DNA of 64,000 bases from Paguma larvata. Taxonomy: Eukaryota > Chordata > Mammalia > Carnivora > Viverridae. Below, piece by piece: positions 47,026 through 59,250 of this stretch (its first letter is position 1; each line of letters starts with the position of its first letter). The notes below the pieces were generated by a model. That model had not been told where the DNA came from, did no database searches, and saw only the letters and a program-made list of their open reading frames with translations. A program made the position numbers and the translations under genes. The stretch is taken from the NCBI GenBank assembly GCA_030068075.1, contig CM057826.1, positions 51,417,116 to 51,481,115 of the forward strand, written 5' to 3'.

Positions 47026-48520
47026 CAATGTATAACACAGTGACAGTGAATAACTGCTGTTTGTTACTTCTTACAGCCTTTCCTTTCCCAAAAACCTCTT
47101 TTGCTCCCTCTCTCCTGACAGACAAGTGTTTCTCTATCACGTTATCACTGAACAGATAGAAGTCAAAATATTCATCTATATAGTAGCCCATGCATCCTCC
47201 ACTCAAGATAAGAGGCACGTAAGAGTGAACTGTTAATTCCTTCCCTGAAAGACAAGCTGTACTAGCATAAAGTAGCTATGCCCTAAGGTGACAAGTTAAT
47301 ACTGGAACTGGAATGAACAACCTTATACCATAATAAACTCAAAAACTTCATTAAAGTAATGTTTGCTTATTAAGCTGGAACCAATTAAATGTAATCAACA
47401 AAAATGATCCATTTTTCCCAGTATATTAATTTAATTTGGATGAGACTAAGTTATACCTTGAATTAATCACTTCAATGGGAGATGGTTAAAATGGTTAGGT
47501 TTTCTATCCTATCACTTTAAAAACTAAAATGGAGAAAAACACAAAAAAGTTTCAATTTAAATAAAAGTGCAGCTCTGAACTTGAAAATAATCAGATAATG
47601 AGCAGACACAGCTATTTTTCCAACTTAGATTTTAATTAGTTTTCTTTGGTCTGAGGCTGATATGCATCCAATAAACTTGCAAATTTAGCAATTATCTGTA
47701 AAAATCTTGTCCTTTAAATAACTTGAGAGTTGTCTCCTAGGACTAAAATTATAAGCAACAGATAGAGAAATGTTTAAAAATGAAAATTCTGCCTCACTAA
47801 AATATACTTAGAAATGGGAAAAATCTGTGCTGAAATTAGTTACCCTAAAATTGCATCGTTTGACCATGAATTTCAAACATATTAAACTTTCAAAACCTCA
47901 AAGGCAGGAGGAAAATGTCAGCAAATGATGGCAAGCAAGAGTAAACTTTGTATTATGTTAATGCTTCACAAACCTAGAAAGCTGAATTTTGGAGCAGGAA
48001 GATCTTTGTAAATACCTAATTCAAATTCTGTATTTCACATCTGTTCAACATATCCCCAGAGGGGGAGCTCTTTTCCAGAAGGGACTAGGGTGGTTGAAAT
48101 TAGATTTGAATGGTGCTGCCTGCCCTCTCAACTTTCAGCACTCTTTCCCATAAAAACGTGAATCCTTCTCTGCTTCTGCTCTTCGAAACTGGGTGCCTGC
48201 CACTGCTTAGGTCATATGAAACCTGCATTCCCCTGTCCTCATCTGTGTTTTCTCCACTCCACTTTACCCTAAAAGTCAAGACTATTTATTTTAGGATCTT
48301 TATTTCCTCATAGAGCACAAGACTTGACTGTTTGCGTCCCAGCTTAAAACCATAGGTCTGACATATCATAGAACCTTTATTCTTTTCCTCCCAAAACAGG
48401 GTGAGTATAAGTATAATATATTTTTCAGATCCAGGATAAGCAAAAGAATAGCTATGAAAATGAATGCTAATTAAAGAATTATCATACAAATGGAGATCTC
48501 TTCCTAGACTCAACACAGTT
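47026..48520. other. Unassigned DNA
   Basis: About 1.5 kb without a gene I can support. The open frames at 46964-47218 (-), 48110-48313 (+) and 48286-48585 (-) lack domains or splice context. Confidence 0.45.
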
Positions 48521-48524
48521 GATT

Positions 48525-48660
48525 TAATAGTGAAGAGGCAGGCACTGGAGTTAGACTTGTAGATTTTAAATCCTACTTCTCCCACTGACTAGCTATGTGA
48601 TTTTAGGCACAATGTTCCTCTCACTATAATTTGTTTTATAGTTAAAAAAAAGATGAAAAG
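48525..48660 (+). mobile_element. MIR, plus strand
   Basis: gaggcaggcactggagttagac, aaatcctacttctcccactgactagctatgtgattttaggcac matches the MIR core. The 3' part fades into an A-rich run. Confidence 0.78.
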
Positions 48661-48671
48661 AAATTTAAAAC

Positions 48672-48900
48672 TATATTTTTAAGTAAATATATAATATATA
48701 ATTATATAATATATATATTAAAGTCCCTGGTGTGCTTCCCCTACTCTTCTCATGATCATCTCACCATTTTTTATAGACTGGAAGGAAAAATTGTATATTA
48801 AATATATAAATATATACATATATAATACATATACACACATAATATTTACATATAACACATTTAAACATATACATACATACATATAATTTACATACATAAA
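48672..48900. repeat. TA/TACA-rich microsatellites
   Basis: tatataatatataattatataatatatata at 48687-48718 and (ATAC/ATAT)n at 48795-48900, with a short unrepeated piece between. Confidence 0.85.
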
Positions 48901-49104
48901 TGTCCCCAGGGTGTGTCCCATGATTACTGCCTAAATGCATCTGTTTGAAATAGCAAGTAAAAATAATTTCATTATTTTTTTATCTTTCAGGGGGTATCTA
49001 TGCTTTACTAAACATGTCTCAGCCAGCCTATTATATAATCCAAAAGCTGCTTACACGGGGTCCTTAAAATGTCTAAGTTTCAGGTTTCTTCATCTGTAAT
49101 TCTT

Positions 49105-49357
49105 TTTTTTTAAAGCATTTTATTTTATTTTTACATTTTAATGTTCATTTATTTTTGAGAGACATAGAGACAGAGCATGAGCAGGGGAAGGGCAGAGAGA
49201 GAGGGAGATACAGAATCCGAAGCAGGCTCCATGCTCTGAGCCGTCAGCACAGAGTTGTCAGCACAGAGCCCAACGCGGGGCTTGAACTCACAGACACTGA
49301 GATCATGACCTGAGCTGAAGTCGGCCGCTTAACCAACTGAGCCACCCAGGCGCCCCA
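49105..49357 (-). mobile_element. Felid SINE with internal duplication, minus strand
   Basis: A long T-rich tail, then the body, then the head gccacccaggcgcccc. tcagcacagag occurs twice in tandem (cagcacagagttgtcagcac), a 14-bp duplication at about 49243-49270. The TSD tcatctgtaattctt / tcatttgtaattctt lies at 49090-49104 and 49358-49372. Confidence 0.96.
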
Positions 49358-49372
49358 TCATTTGTAATTCTT

Positions 49373-50515
49373 ATAGGATTAAAAGACACAGTTAATACCC
49401 TACTGTATGGTGACTGTAGAGATTTGGCTGCCTTTTCACCCCTTTATAGGCTTCCTCCATATAGCAGAGACTAGAAGCTTAGGAATACCTTTCTCAGACT
49501 GTTTTGTCAACATGGTTCTAGGTATATTTTAGGTTTTACCAATTTGGGGGAGTTTTGGAAGACAGAAGACAGCCAGAGGTTATGACTCTTCTCTCTGGCA
49601 GCAATGGGCAATCACGTGAGCTCAGCAGACATGAAGTTTTGCAGCGGCCTCTGGGTATTTCACTCTGAGTTACCTACTTTCACACTACAAGTTTTCTGTG
49701 TTTTCCTAATGTAGCAAAAGCAGCAACTTCCTGATCCTCTGAAAATCTATAGCAAATAGAAAGTTTTTAATGATAGCTTTTCTTGATCTTCACTCTTGGA
49801 GCTGATCTAATGATTTTGTAAGCACTTAATCCCCTGTATTAAATTCTTCTCTTCTCAAAATTACAGAATTGTATCTGTTTTCCTGACTGACCTGATAAAC
49901 ATCTGAAGTATTCATCGGAGTGCCTAGTACACAGTAGGCACTCAATAAAGGTAATTTTTAATAATAGTAAAAGTAATTGCCATAGCAGCATAGCATAAGG
50001 GCAGTAACCTCAATTTCCACATTGTCAAATAAAACGAAGACAGAGTACCATGCCAACAAGGGAAAGTTCTATATTATCTAATCTTATCTATATTATCTAA
50101 TAAGAGAAATACAACATTAATTTTTAGAATCAATTGCAATAATTCAATTCAACTTTCATGCTACTTCATAGAATAATTCAGGGATTAGAGGGGCTGACCA
50201 CATATAAAAACCACATATAACTTCTGACTTTCCAAAAACGTAACTACTTATAACCTACTGTTGGCTAGAAGCCTTCCTGATAACATCAACAGTCAAAAGC
50301 ACATACTTTGTATGTTACATGCACTGTATACTTTATTCTTACAAAAAAGTAAGCTAGAGGAAAGAAAATGTGATTAAGAAAATCATAAGGAAGAAAAAGT
50401 ACATTCATAATACTGTACTGTATTGAAAACATCTGTATATAAGAGGACACATGCAGTTCAAACCTATGTTGTTCAAAGGTCAACTATAAGGATTTGCCTG
50501 CGTTTTATTGCATGT
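49373..50515. other. Unassigned DNA, possible old repeat at 49780-49970
   Basis: cccctgtattaaattcttctc, atctgttttcctgactgacctgat and gtgcctagtacacagtaggcactcaataaagg are phrases found in old LTR- and MIR/L2-type repeats. The ends are unclear. I see no gene. Confidence 0.4.
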
Positions 50516-50890
50516 CTGTGTGATTTGGAGGCATAATCTCTAGACAAGAAACTAGCAGATCTGGGTTCAAATCTCACTTAGCCCCCTCTTTTTTTTTTTT
50601 TTTTTTTAATATTTATAAGAGAAAGAGAGAGCGTGGGAAAGAGCAGAGAGAGACAGGGTGATACAGAATCGGAAGTAGGTTCCAGACTCTGAGCTGTCAG
50701 CACAGAGCCCTGACATGGGGCTTGAGCTCAGGAACCAAGAGATCATGACCTGAGCAAAGTCAGATGCTTAAGCGACTGAGTCACCCAGGTGCCCCTCACT
50801 CAACTACTTTTTAACTATCACCTTGCACAAGTCAGCTTTCTGTGCTTCGATTTTCAGATCTGCAAACTGAAGTATTCAAACCAAATGCTC
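50516..50890 (+). mobile_element. MIR split by a felid SINE, plus strand
   Basis: The left part at 50516-50586 includes ctagacaagaaactagcagatctgggttcaaatctcac. The right part from 50796 includes actatcaccttgcacaagtcagctttctgtgcttcgattttcagatctgc. Together they give one MIR in register around the SINE. Confidence 0.75.
50589..50795 (-). mobile_element. Felid SINE inserted in a MIR, minus strand
   Basis: A T-run of about 19 is followed by the body and the head gactgagtcacccaggtgcccc. The TSD is not clear (ctcactta on the left, ctcactca on the right at best). Confidence 0.95.
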
Positions 50891-51485
50891 ATTGAGGACT
50901 TATTCAGTTGTTTAATGGTATGCTTTTAGAACTAAGTATGCAAAGGGCTTCAAGGGCCTTGAACACTGCCTAATGTCATTTAAATATTATCCTGAAAGCA
51001 AATGTAGATGATTAATTTTCCCAAGAAAAAAGTATTTGCATATCAAAAGGTATTTTTTCATTTTAACATAGGCTAGTTCCTGTCCCAATTACCACCAAAT
51101 TTCTATTAATTAAATAGTGCTATCTTGTTTCAACCAATTTAGAGTCAAGAGAAAAGAGACCTGAAAAGTATTCATTCATCCATTCATTACAACTATATGT
51201 CAGAGAGCAATTATGCACTGGTCTTTTTGATCATCAAAACCAAACAAACAAGTAGCTTCTAGGAAAAAAAAATAGATACAAAGAGACAGACACAGAGAGA
51301 AAAAGAGAGAGATGGAGAGAAAAAGACCAAATGTGGAAATATTTTGAAAAGTACAAAGCACTAAATAAATATAAATATAGATGGCTTGCAATGACCTAAC
51401 TGGAGAATTAACAGTATTAACAATCAATGAATTTCATTATTTTTAGGTGGCTAAAAACTTTAAATTCCCCAAGGCAGTCCAACAG
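50891..51485. other. Unassigned DNA
   Basis: No repeat family is recognised apart from a purine-rich GAGA tract at about 51282-51322. I see no gene. Confidence 0.5.
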
Positions 51486-51489
51486 ATAG

Positions 51490-51715
51490 TGGTTACAGCA
51501 TGAACTTTCAATGTCAAGGTCAGTAATTACTAGCTGTTTGACTGTAAGCAATTTAACCTCCATGAACCTCAGTTTCTCATTAGTAAAATGAGAATAACAA
51601 TAATATCATAGATTAGATTGTTCTGTGGATTAACTGACAAAATACATGTGTATAGATGAATAACACTTAACAAGGTATTTAGTACAGAGTAAATGCTCAG
51701 TTCCCTAGTTACTGG
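51490..51715 (+). mobile_element. MIR, plus strand, nearly full length
   Basis: gatagtggttacagcatgaac, tactagctgtttgactgtaagcaatttaacctccatgaacctcagtttctcattagtaaaatgag and aacaaggtatttagtacagagtaaatgctcag cover the MIR from head to tail. Confidence 0.88.
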
Positions 51716-52290
51716 TAGAAATCACCCCTCCAACATGTTTTTTCACTTCATCAAAGATCCTTAGCTAACCCATTCGTGCCTTTTACAGCTACTTTATTAT
51801 TCCAAACTCAGCCCTACAAGGTTCAGTTGATTTCAACCTATACTACCTTGGTCATGTCAAGATATGTGGGAAGAATAAAAACCATCAGAAAGTAAATTGA
51901 ACTTATTAAGTTAAAAGTAAAGTTGAATTATAAAGGAGAAGTATGATTTTTTTAGTGAATAGGAATACTATGTTCTGTTACAACTCAATCTTTTAATCTA
52001 TTTTATTTTCAACAGACTCTGACCCATACAGTCCTAACTTCATTATGAAAATGGACTGTGACCCAGAAAAGACCAGCATGTGCACTGGCAGTCCCACGTG
52101 AGAGTAACTGATCAGATTACCTTCAATGACAGAAAGGTCTTGCAAAAATCCTAAGAGGAAAATATTCAAATACAAGGGGCCTTGGAAAAATATTTTTAAT
52201 GTACTAATAAATTGGTATGTTGTCAGGCAGTCATTCTCAAACTGTGGTCGATGGGCCCTCCTGGGGTGCCACAATCTTTATTCAAATTCA
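51716..52290. other. Unassigned DNA, possible hAT end at 52228-52275
   Basis: cagtcattctcaaactgtggtc resembles the terminus of a non-autonomous hAT element (cagtggttctcaaact theme), but the rest is not convincing. The 93-codon minus-strand frame at 51993-52274 has no recognised domain. Confidence 0.4.
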
Positions 52291-52294
52291 ACGG

Positions 52295-52700
52295 TATGAT
52301 CATTAACAAATATTTATTAGGCACAGTATGTGCCAGACACTATTCTAGATGCTGAAGATACAGTGGCATATAATATAGAAGAAGCCCTTGTTCTCCTGGA
52401 TTTACATTCTAGTGTCCAGAGACAAACACACAAAAATTAATAATATATATTCTGTGCCAGATGCTGGTAAGCGCTTTGGAGAGAAAAAAAAACAGTGAAG
52501 GGGCACAGAAATGCCACATTGGGAAGAGAATTTCCATTTCAAATAGTACAGTAGACAAAGCCTCTCCAAGATGGTAACATGTGAGTAAAGATCTCAAAGA
52601 GGTGAGTTGAAAGCCATTTGCATACCTGGGGAAAGAGAACTACAGGCAGAGAGAAGAATAAGTCAAAGATGCTAGGGTGAGGAAGTACAAGGAGGCCAGT
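52295..52700 (-). mobile_element. LINE-2 3' end, minus strand
   Basis: aacaaatatttattaggcacagtatgtgccagacactattctagatgctgaagatacagtgg is the reverse complement of the L2 end. ttacattctagtgtcc and tacaggcagagagaagaataag continue in L2 order. Confidence 0.85.
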
Positions 52701-52988
52701 GCTGCCAATCTTTCATCTGACTAAATTCTTTTTCATTCAGATACAGTAAGGGAGTCCTGGGATATTTTGACCTTCCCAAAATGACCTCCTTCCAAAAGTC
52801 AGGGAAGTCCTTGCATACAAGGTTGCATATTGAGCCCTCAGATAAGAGTGAAGACCTGGCAATACTCAGAACAACGGATACAATTTAACTCAGAACAACG
52901 GAAACAATTTAAAGAGAAATATGTCCCAATGAATATCACATCACAAGCTCTGAAATCTGGAAAATACAACGCCTAGGAGTAAAGATTT
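52701..52988. other. Unassigned DNA
   Basis: A short local duplication is present: ctcagaacaacgga + a/tacaatttaa occurs at about 52866 and 52891. Nothing else is seen. Confidence 0.55.
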
Positions 52989-53006
52989 AGAAACAGTAAT
53001 CACATG

Positions 53007-53209
53007 GGGTGCCTGGGAGGCTCAGTTGGTCAAGTGCCCGACTTCAGTTCAGATCATGATCGCACAGTTCACAAGTTTCAGGCCCGCATCAGGCTCAGAG
53101 CCTGCAGCCTGCTTCAGGTTCTGTCTCTCCCTCTCTCTCTGCTCCTCCCCCACTCATGCTCTATCTCTCTCTCTCTCTCTCAAAAATAAAAACATTGAGT
53201 TTTTTTTAA
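53007..53209 (+). mobile_element. Felid SINE, plus strand
   Basis: gggtgcctgggaggctcagttgg to a CTCTCTCAAAAATAAAAACATTG tail. An imperfect TSD of about 16 bp, agaaacagtaatcacatg / agaaatagcaatcatg, lies at 52989-53006 and 53210-53225. Confidence 0.94.
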
Positions 53210-53225
53210 AGAAATAGCAATCATG

Positions 53226-53791
53226 TAATAATGTACTCATTCATTAGCAAATATTTGATAAGCATGCATATGTCTATATATGTGTTTCATATAGTATTCT
53301 TTGTATTATTGTGAGGACTGTAAACAAGCAGACTGCATTTTCTAGCATCCTTGTCTTGGACAGATAACAGAAGCGCATCCAGGTAATCATGTGGTAAAAC
53401 AGCTCATGCACATGAAATCAATATTCCATACCACCCAGCACCGCCAGGAACATTCTGAAGACAATTTCCTCTGGAGTCTCACATTACATCTACAGTAATC
53501 TCCATTTACAGATAATCGCCAGATAACCTACTTCACATTATCCACAAGTAGTGGATAGCATAGGTTCTGAAAATAGATATAAACATATTATATTCTTTCT
53601 TTTCTTGTAGAAATAAATTTTGCATAAAGCAAAACAAGGAACAAAAAGGTATTTTTCAGAAAAAAAACTTCCCACTCATCCTTGGGCTGGACAATCCTTT
53701 GAGATTTTGTGTATGAAGAAGATATCATAGATAATTCTCTCTGGTCTTCTATTCCTACATTAAACAACAGTTGCATTGGTCTTCCCAAAGT
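53226..53791. other. Unassigned DNA
   Basis: No gene or named repeat is visible. Confidence 0.5.
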
Positions 53792-53807
53792 CCATTCCCC
53801 TCTTGTT

Positions 53808-54017
53808 TTTTATTTATTTTTTAACATTTATTTATTATTGAGGAGACAGAATGAGAAAGAGAGCACGACCAGGGGAGGGGGAGAGAGAGAGAGACAAAGC
53901 AGGCTCCAGGCTCTGAGCCGTCAGCACAGAGTCTGACACAAGGCTCAAACTTGTGAACTGTGAGATCATGACCTGAGCTGAAATCGGACACTTCACCGAC
54001 TGAGCTGCCCAGGAGCC
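53808..54017 (-). mobile_element. Felid SINE, minus strand
   Basis: Tail tttattttttaacatttatttatt, GA-rich body and head accgactgagctgcccaggagcccc. The TSD ccattcccctcttgtt / ccattctctccttgtt lies at 53792-53807 and 54018-54033. Confidence 0.95.
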
Positions 54018-54033
54018 CCATTCTCTCCTTGTT

Positions 54034-54980
54034 GTGAAGAATCACTCTTTTTTGTATTCTGAGTCATTATGCTTTGACTATGACTAACAAACAACTCATA
54101 GTGGTGAGCAGGTGGCTGAGATCGAGGCAGAGTATTCCATGCCCCAGCTCATGGGGTCAATATCATGGGCATGTGAGCTGTGCGGGTATACAAAGCTTGC
54201 ACATAGAAGGACATCACACTTGGCTTAATGCTCTGCAACCCCTGTTTCAAAATGCAAATCATGTGTCTCTGAATTTTGCTTGGTAAGTGAAGTCTATTCA
54301 GACAACACAGTACACAAAGGGCACAGAAAAAACACATACGATATGCACCATTCTTTGCTGCTCCATTCACAAATAACATTAGCATATAGCATGCAGGAGG
54401 CCCCTAATTATTATGAAAGTCCTTAAATATTTCTTCCATAGTTGTCATTTATATATTCTAATGTAAATGGCACCTTTTGAAAGACAAAATACAATGGGAA
54501 TATTGCCATTGCAATACTCTGGCCCTCTCCTACTTTGGGTTTCTCCATATACAGTGGTATGGGTATAAGTACTTTATTTGGGAAGTGATACCAGGAAGTT
54601 CTGTGAAGGAGTAGAAAAGTGAGAGAGGAAATGTTAATACAGGGTACATAAATGGGCAAGTTACTGCTGTAGGCAACTGGGTATTAATGTGACTGACAAC
54701 TCTCTGAGAGTCTTTGTGGAACACACACAGGGATTCCTAGCCCTCACTGCTTGAAAGGCACTCCAGAAACATTAACTCTTCAGTCTTTCTGGCTTTCCCC
54801 GTGGTTGCCATACTCCTGCAGCCAGAGAAAGTCCTTCAACAAAGAAGCACAGAAGACTGCAGGCATAAAATGGAAAGTTGTACAGTAGTCCTAGAGTAGG
54901 CTGAGGGGATATGACTGACAGAATCTACTACAGATCCTGATAGGCATCCATGACAGGCTGCTCGAGCCTGATAGGCTGCT
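54034..54980. other. Unassigned DNA
   Basis: No repeat or gene is recognised. Overlapping short frames on the minus strand at 54149-54385, 54423-54659 and 54530-54724 have no domains. A short duplication (cctgataggc...gctcgag) lies at about 54937-54986. Confidence 0.45.
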
Positions 54981-54984
54981 CGAG

Positions 54985-56095
54985 AGTCAGTATTTATCTC
55001 CTGTGCATATGCTATATACTAGGCATTGTTCTAGTTGTAAAAGATACAAAGTTGAAATAACAGACTGAAATCTCTGTTGTTATGAAACTTGTAGACCGGT
55101 GGAAAAATATTAACTAAAATACTATGCAAATATATGGAGCACATTTTATAAAGTTCAGGAAGTAGTGACTATATAATGATTTGGTCTTTTCTTAGAGATT
55201 AAAGTAAGTTCATAGAAGAAATGAGGTTTGAGATAAGGAACAAAAGTAAGAGTGTACTGAGAAATACTTTCAGGAACATATAAAAGGGAAATATGGGTGG
55301 AGTGAGGAGAAGAAGAAAGAATAAAGAAGAAGAAGAGGGACAGGAGGAAAGGCAAAAAAACGCAAGTTGGGGCCAGATCCTTCAGGACCTTAAGGGCCAT
55401 GCTAAAACCTTTAGTCCTCAGAATAAGAGCAGTGAAAAGCCATTGAAGGATTTTAAGAAGGGGATGTATGTGTGGCAGGAAAACTATGTGTGTTTTGAAA
55501 AGACTACTACACCTATCTTGTAGAGATGAGTTTAGAAAAGTGAAGAGGAGGTGTGAGAAGTACCCTTGAGGTCATAAGTAGCATAGTGGAGCAAAATGGT
55601 ACCTTGGATTAGACAGACATAGAGTTAAAAAGAAGATGAACTGATATAAAATTGGCAGAACTTGACATTAAACAAGAGAAGAGGAGTATCCATGAAGATA
55701 CTTCTACTTCCACTTCTGGCATTTGCTCACTGAAGCCCCAAAAAGGGAGACACATTGTCTTGTTTACTGCTACACTTCAGTAACTAATATAATGCGCCTG
55801 GACCATAAAACAGGTCATATATATACATAATATATAATATACAATAATATTGCATATAGTTCCATGCCTTCTATGTGTTATATAGTTATATTTTGATACA
55901 TTTTTAGATAAGTATCAGGGAAGGAGAAATTGAGATAAGGGAAGATTATTTCACTTAGAATATGCCTTTGAGACCTCCAAGTGGAGATGCTGAGAAAGCA
56001 GTTTGATAGTCGGTAAGTAGCTTACTGGTCTGCTCTGGAGATCTACCTCTGGGATAGTCACGTGTATTTGATAACCAAGACTCTGGCTCAGAGAT
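54985..56095 (-). mobile_element. LINE-2, minus strand, discontinuous
   Basis: At 55005-55110, atatactaggcattgttctagttgtaaaagatac is the antisense L2 end. At 55365-55470, ggggccagatccttcaggaccttaagggccatgctaaaacc, gtgaaaagccattgaaggattttaagaagggg is the antisense ORF2 end. At 55968-56060, agacctccaagtggagatgctgagaaagcagtttg is a further ORF2 part. A GAA-rich purine run at 55300-55345 and an AT-rich microsatellite at 55818-55860 lie inside. Part of 55560-55960 is not clearly L2. Confidence 0.75.
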
Positions 56096-56169
56096 TGCCT
56101 GGGAAGAAAATTCAGTTTAAGAGTCTCTTGAGAACTTGATGGATCGCAAATGAAACCTAACATATAACT

Positions 56170-57690
56170 GCAAATGAATTTCTCCTTTGAAAGTTCATGT
56201 AAATATTCGTGTTATTTTCATATAAACAAAACGCAAAGATTGTAGCTTTGGGGGTTGTTTCTTTGCTTTGTCGTTTGTTTTTTACATTGCCTTGATTTCT
56301 CAATCTCTTACAGATAATTTTGTTTTTCTCTCAGACATAATTTCCTGCCAGACACAAATACACAAGTGGATCTCACATTTTAAAAGTCTGTGATAAAGCT
56401 TAACACAGCTTGAGATATTATAAATAAGAAAGCCATTCAACAGTATTCTCAAATAGCTCTCTTTAGCCTCTAAATTTTCCAAAATGCAGAGTTAATTACT
56501 TAGTGGGCCATAATGGCAAATAAAATTAAATGGAAAGAAGGCACAGAGTTGTCAATAAAATCCCAGAAACAAAACAACTGCTTACTTGTAGATCGATATG
56601 GCAAAGAAAAAAGCCTCTTTCTAAAGGTGTTTTTCCCCTAATGGTAACAGAATACACACATCAAATGAATAGTTTAAATCTTCTCTCCAGCCAACCATAC
56701 ATGTACAGCAAAGAATTTGATCTCTGGGATCCTATAATCATATGCCAAAAACAGAAAAATAGAGTAGTTAAGTGACATTTAAAGCTTCAGAAATAAAGCC
56801 AAAATATTGGAACTTTAGGAAATTCTACTTATTTTAAAACTTACTTGAGTTTAGATTCTCTTTGTTTAAGCCCTCACACTACAGGAGAGAAAGTAAGTCT
56901 GCATGAGGGCAGGTATGTATTATCTTCCAAATGTAGGTAGGTACATGATCCCCCAGATCATGAAGAGCTCATCAACAGTAGATTTGGGGTCTGGATTACA
57001 GTGTGTCTTAGACCAGGGCCTTCATCACCAAACCATGGTTTTTCATTTTCACCTCTTTGTCAGTTCCTCTGTTAAAAGGAGTCCCTGCTCTATCATGCAG
57101 ATTAACTCAAGGGTCATTGTTCTGAACATGCAAGAGAAATGAAATATGAAGCTCCTAGTTGAATTTTACGGGGTCATCACCACCTCTGACTGATGAGTTA
57201 GAAAAGGAAGAAAAAATGAGCCTGGGGAGTTGTGTCCGTGGGTGAATCTGTTCATTAGGTGATATCAGCCTTTAGTTATTCACAGCTGATACGACTTCAA
57301 CGGAGATTAGGTGGCAAATTGCCCAGCTGTGAATACAGTGCAACTGGCTCTTCACCCTGCTTCTGGAACTATGGACTTGAAATGAGAAGTGAGAATCAGA
57401 CTCACATAATTTTAGATTTGGGAAAGATTATTGGACATAAATGAAGAAAACACTTTTTAAAAAAACTAACAAAAAAGTAAATAAAGATATATGAACTGAT
57501 CTTGTCTTCAGAAAACCAAACTAAGTAGGAAATACTTCTTATATGCGATTATATTCTGTTTATTACATTTTGCAAACATTTAGTCAAATGTAGACATGTC
57601 CCCAGATGCAAAGCTCTGGCTTCTAGCTCTCCTCTGAGTTACAGACTCATACCTACTCCTTAGTGACTTCTTTCCCACAGAAATCTCTAA
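56170..57690. other. Unassigned DNA
   Basis: About 1.5 kb with no gene I can support. The frames at 56530-56775, 56903-57142 and 57259-57444 (+) are short and have no known domain. Confidence 0.45.
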
Positions 57691-57699
57691 AATTCTATT

Positions 57700-58645
57700 A
57701 TGGATTGTTACCTTCTCCCTCCAAATCTGCCCTATGACATTAAATTGTGTTCAAGCGACCCAGTTGCTTAAGTCATAAAGTTGAGAGTCATCCTACTCCT
57801 GCACATTCTGCAGGAAATTTATCAGCAAATCCTATTGTTACCACATCCAACATGTAAGTGGGATCCAGACACTAGTCTCCAACTCTGCCACCATAGCAGA
57901 GTCAAAACCACGATCAATTCTCTTCTGCCTAACTCCATTAGCCCCCTGCCTAATCTCCCTGCTTCTAAACTCACATCCTAACCAAATTAATAGTTGCTGA
58001 AGTGATACTAGAAAAAACATCAACCAGACCATGTCATTTCCCTGCTTAAAGAGCTTCACTAACAACCAGATGAACTTCGAGAAAAAATAAAATAAAAAGA
58101 ACTCAATCCCCTTTTCATGGTCGAAAGTGAAGTCCTGCAAGACTGAGCTCTGCCTCCCTCTCCAACCTTCCCCTGCCACCACTCACCTCTGGAGTCACGG
58201 CCACCCAGCTGCAGGGCCAAGACAGATGCCGGCAAGGTGCACTGAGGTCTTTCCGACTTTGGAATTTTCTTTCTGACTTGGGATTTCTGCAGGTGCCGTC
58301 CCTTTTGCCTGAATTTTCTTCTTTCTGCATATCTTTGATTGTTCCTTTGAATATTTCTAGATTCAGCATCAGTGTCACCTCAAAGAGTTCTTCCAAAGTC
58401 ACCCAATTTGAAGAGAAACATCCCCTCCCCACACTCTTATTCTCCACCCCCCAGCTTGGCCTTTGCTTTCCTCACAGCACAGAAACAGGTGATTAGATGT
58501 TGATTGGCTTGTTTACTTGCTTATTTCTTCTTTTTCCTACAAGATTGTGAGCTCTATGAGGGCTGGGCTTTGTTTTATTCACTAATTTATACTAAGCACC
58601 AGAACATTGTAAGTGTAAGTATATATTTGCTGAATGACTATGTGA
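57700..58645 (+). mobile_element. Long LINE-2 fragment (ORF2 end plus 3'UTR), plus strand
   Basis: It follows L2 over about 940 bp: gttgagagtcatcctactcctg, ccctgcctaatctccctgcttc, agaccatgtcatttccctgcttaaagagcttc, cttggcctttgctttcctcacagc, gtcacctcaaagagttcttcc, and attgtgagctctatgagggctgggc to gctgaatgac. The middle includes a G+C-richer diverged stretch (58180-58300). The minus-strand frame at 58115-58447 is only its antisense. Confidence 0.85.
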
Positions 58646-58679
58646 TGCAATGAAATGATGAATGCTGCTCCTTGGAAAA

Positions 58680-59250
58680 TCACGCCATGCATCTCCAAAA
58701 GTCAGCCTGGCTGATTGCTGAAAGTGATCATGGAGAGGACATGACCTCTGGTTGACCCTCGAGCTAACCCCTGGCAGTCAGAGTTTCCTCACACCCTGAC
58801 CTAGCCTTGGAGTGTACTTTCTGCCCACCAATCTCACAGCCAAAGTCATCTTCTTTTTTTTCTTTAATATTTTATTTTTAAGTAATCTCTACATACAACA
58901 TGTGGCTTGAACCCACAACCCCAAGCCCGGTGCCCCACTAAAGTCATTTTCAAGGACACGACCTTGAGAAACCAATGTGTTTTAGAGATCAGCTGGATAG
59001 CACACACAACTGAACCCAATTAAGTCATGTATACAAACTTTTAAAATCCGGCAGGCAGGGGCAGAGACCTTCTTATCTTGCAGCACCCAAGACAGGCCTC
59101 ATATGTAAATTCCCTTGCTTATTAAAACTGCCACCTACCAATCTGGACGGGTCTGCCCCTTTTTTTGGACTCTCCTTGCCCTCCGTGTACAGGGGCTAGG
59201 TTGTAAACCAACACTAATAATCTACTGAATTCAGAACCCACCATGACTTA
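58680..59250 (+). mobile_element. Probable solo LTR (gammaretrovirus-like ERV1 type)
   Basis: Near the right end, ttcccttgcttattaaaactgcc supplies an LTR-like ATTAAA poly(A) signal. A pyrimidine-rich tttttttggactctccttgccc and a G+C-richer R/U5-like part follow. No gag, pol or env sequence is next to it, so it would be a solo LTR. The ends are approximate and no flanking duplication was confirmed. A short SINE lies inside. Confidence 0.45.
58854..58939 (-). mobile_element. Short old carnivore SINE, minus strand
   Basis: aatattttatttttaagtaatctctacatacaacatgtggcttgaacccacaaccccaag is the short CAN-SINE form lacking the CT body. The head is shortened to ggtgcccc. The TSD aaagtcatcttc / aaagtcattttc lies at 58842-58853 and 58940-58951. 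It sits inside the probable LTR. Confidence 0.85.

Noticed and set aside
58115..58447. 110-codon minus-strand frame in a G+C-richer stretch
   Set aside because: It is antisense to a LINE-2 ORF2 remnant.
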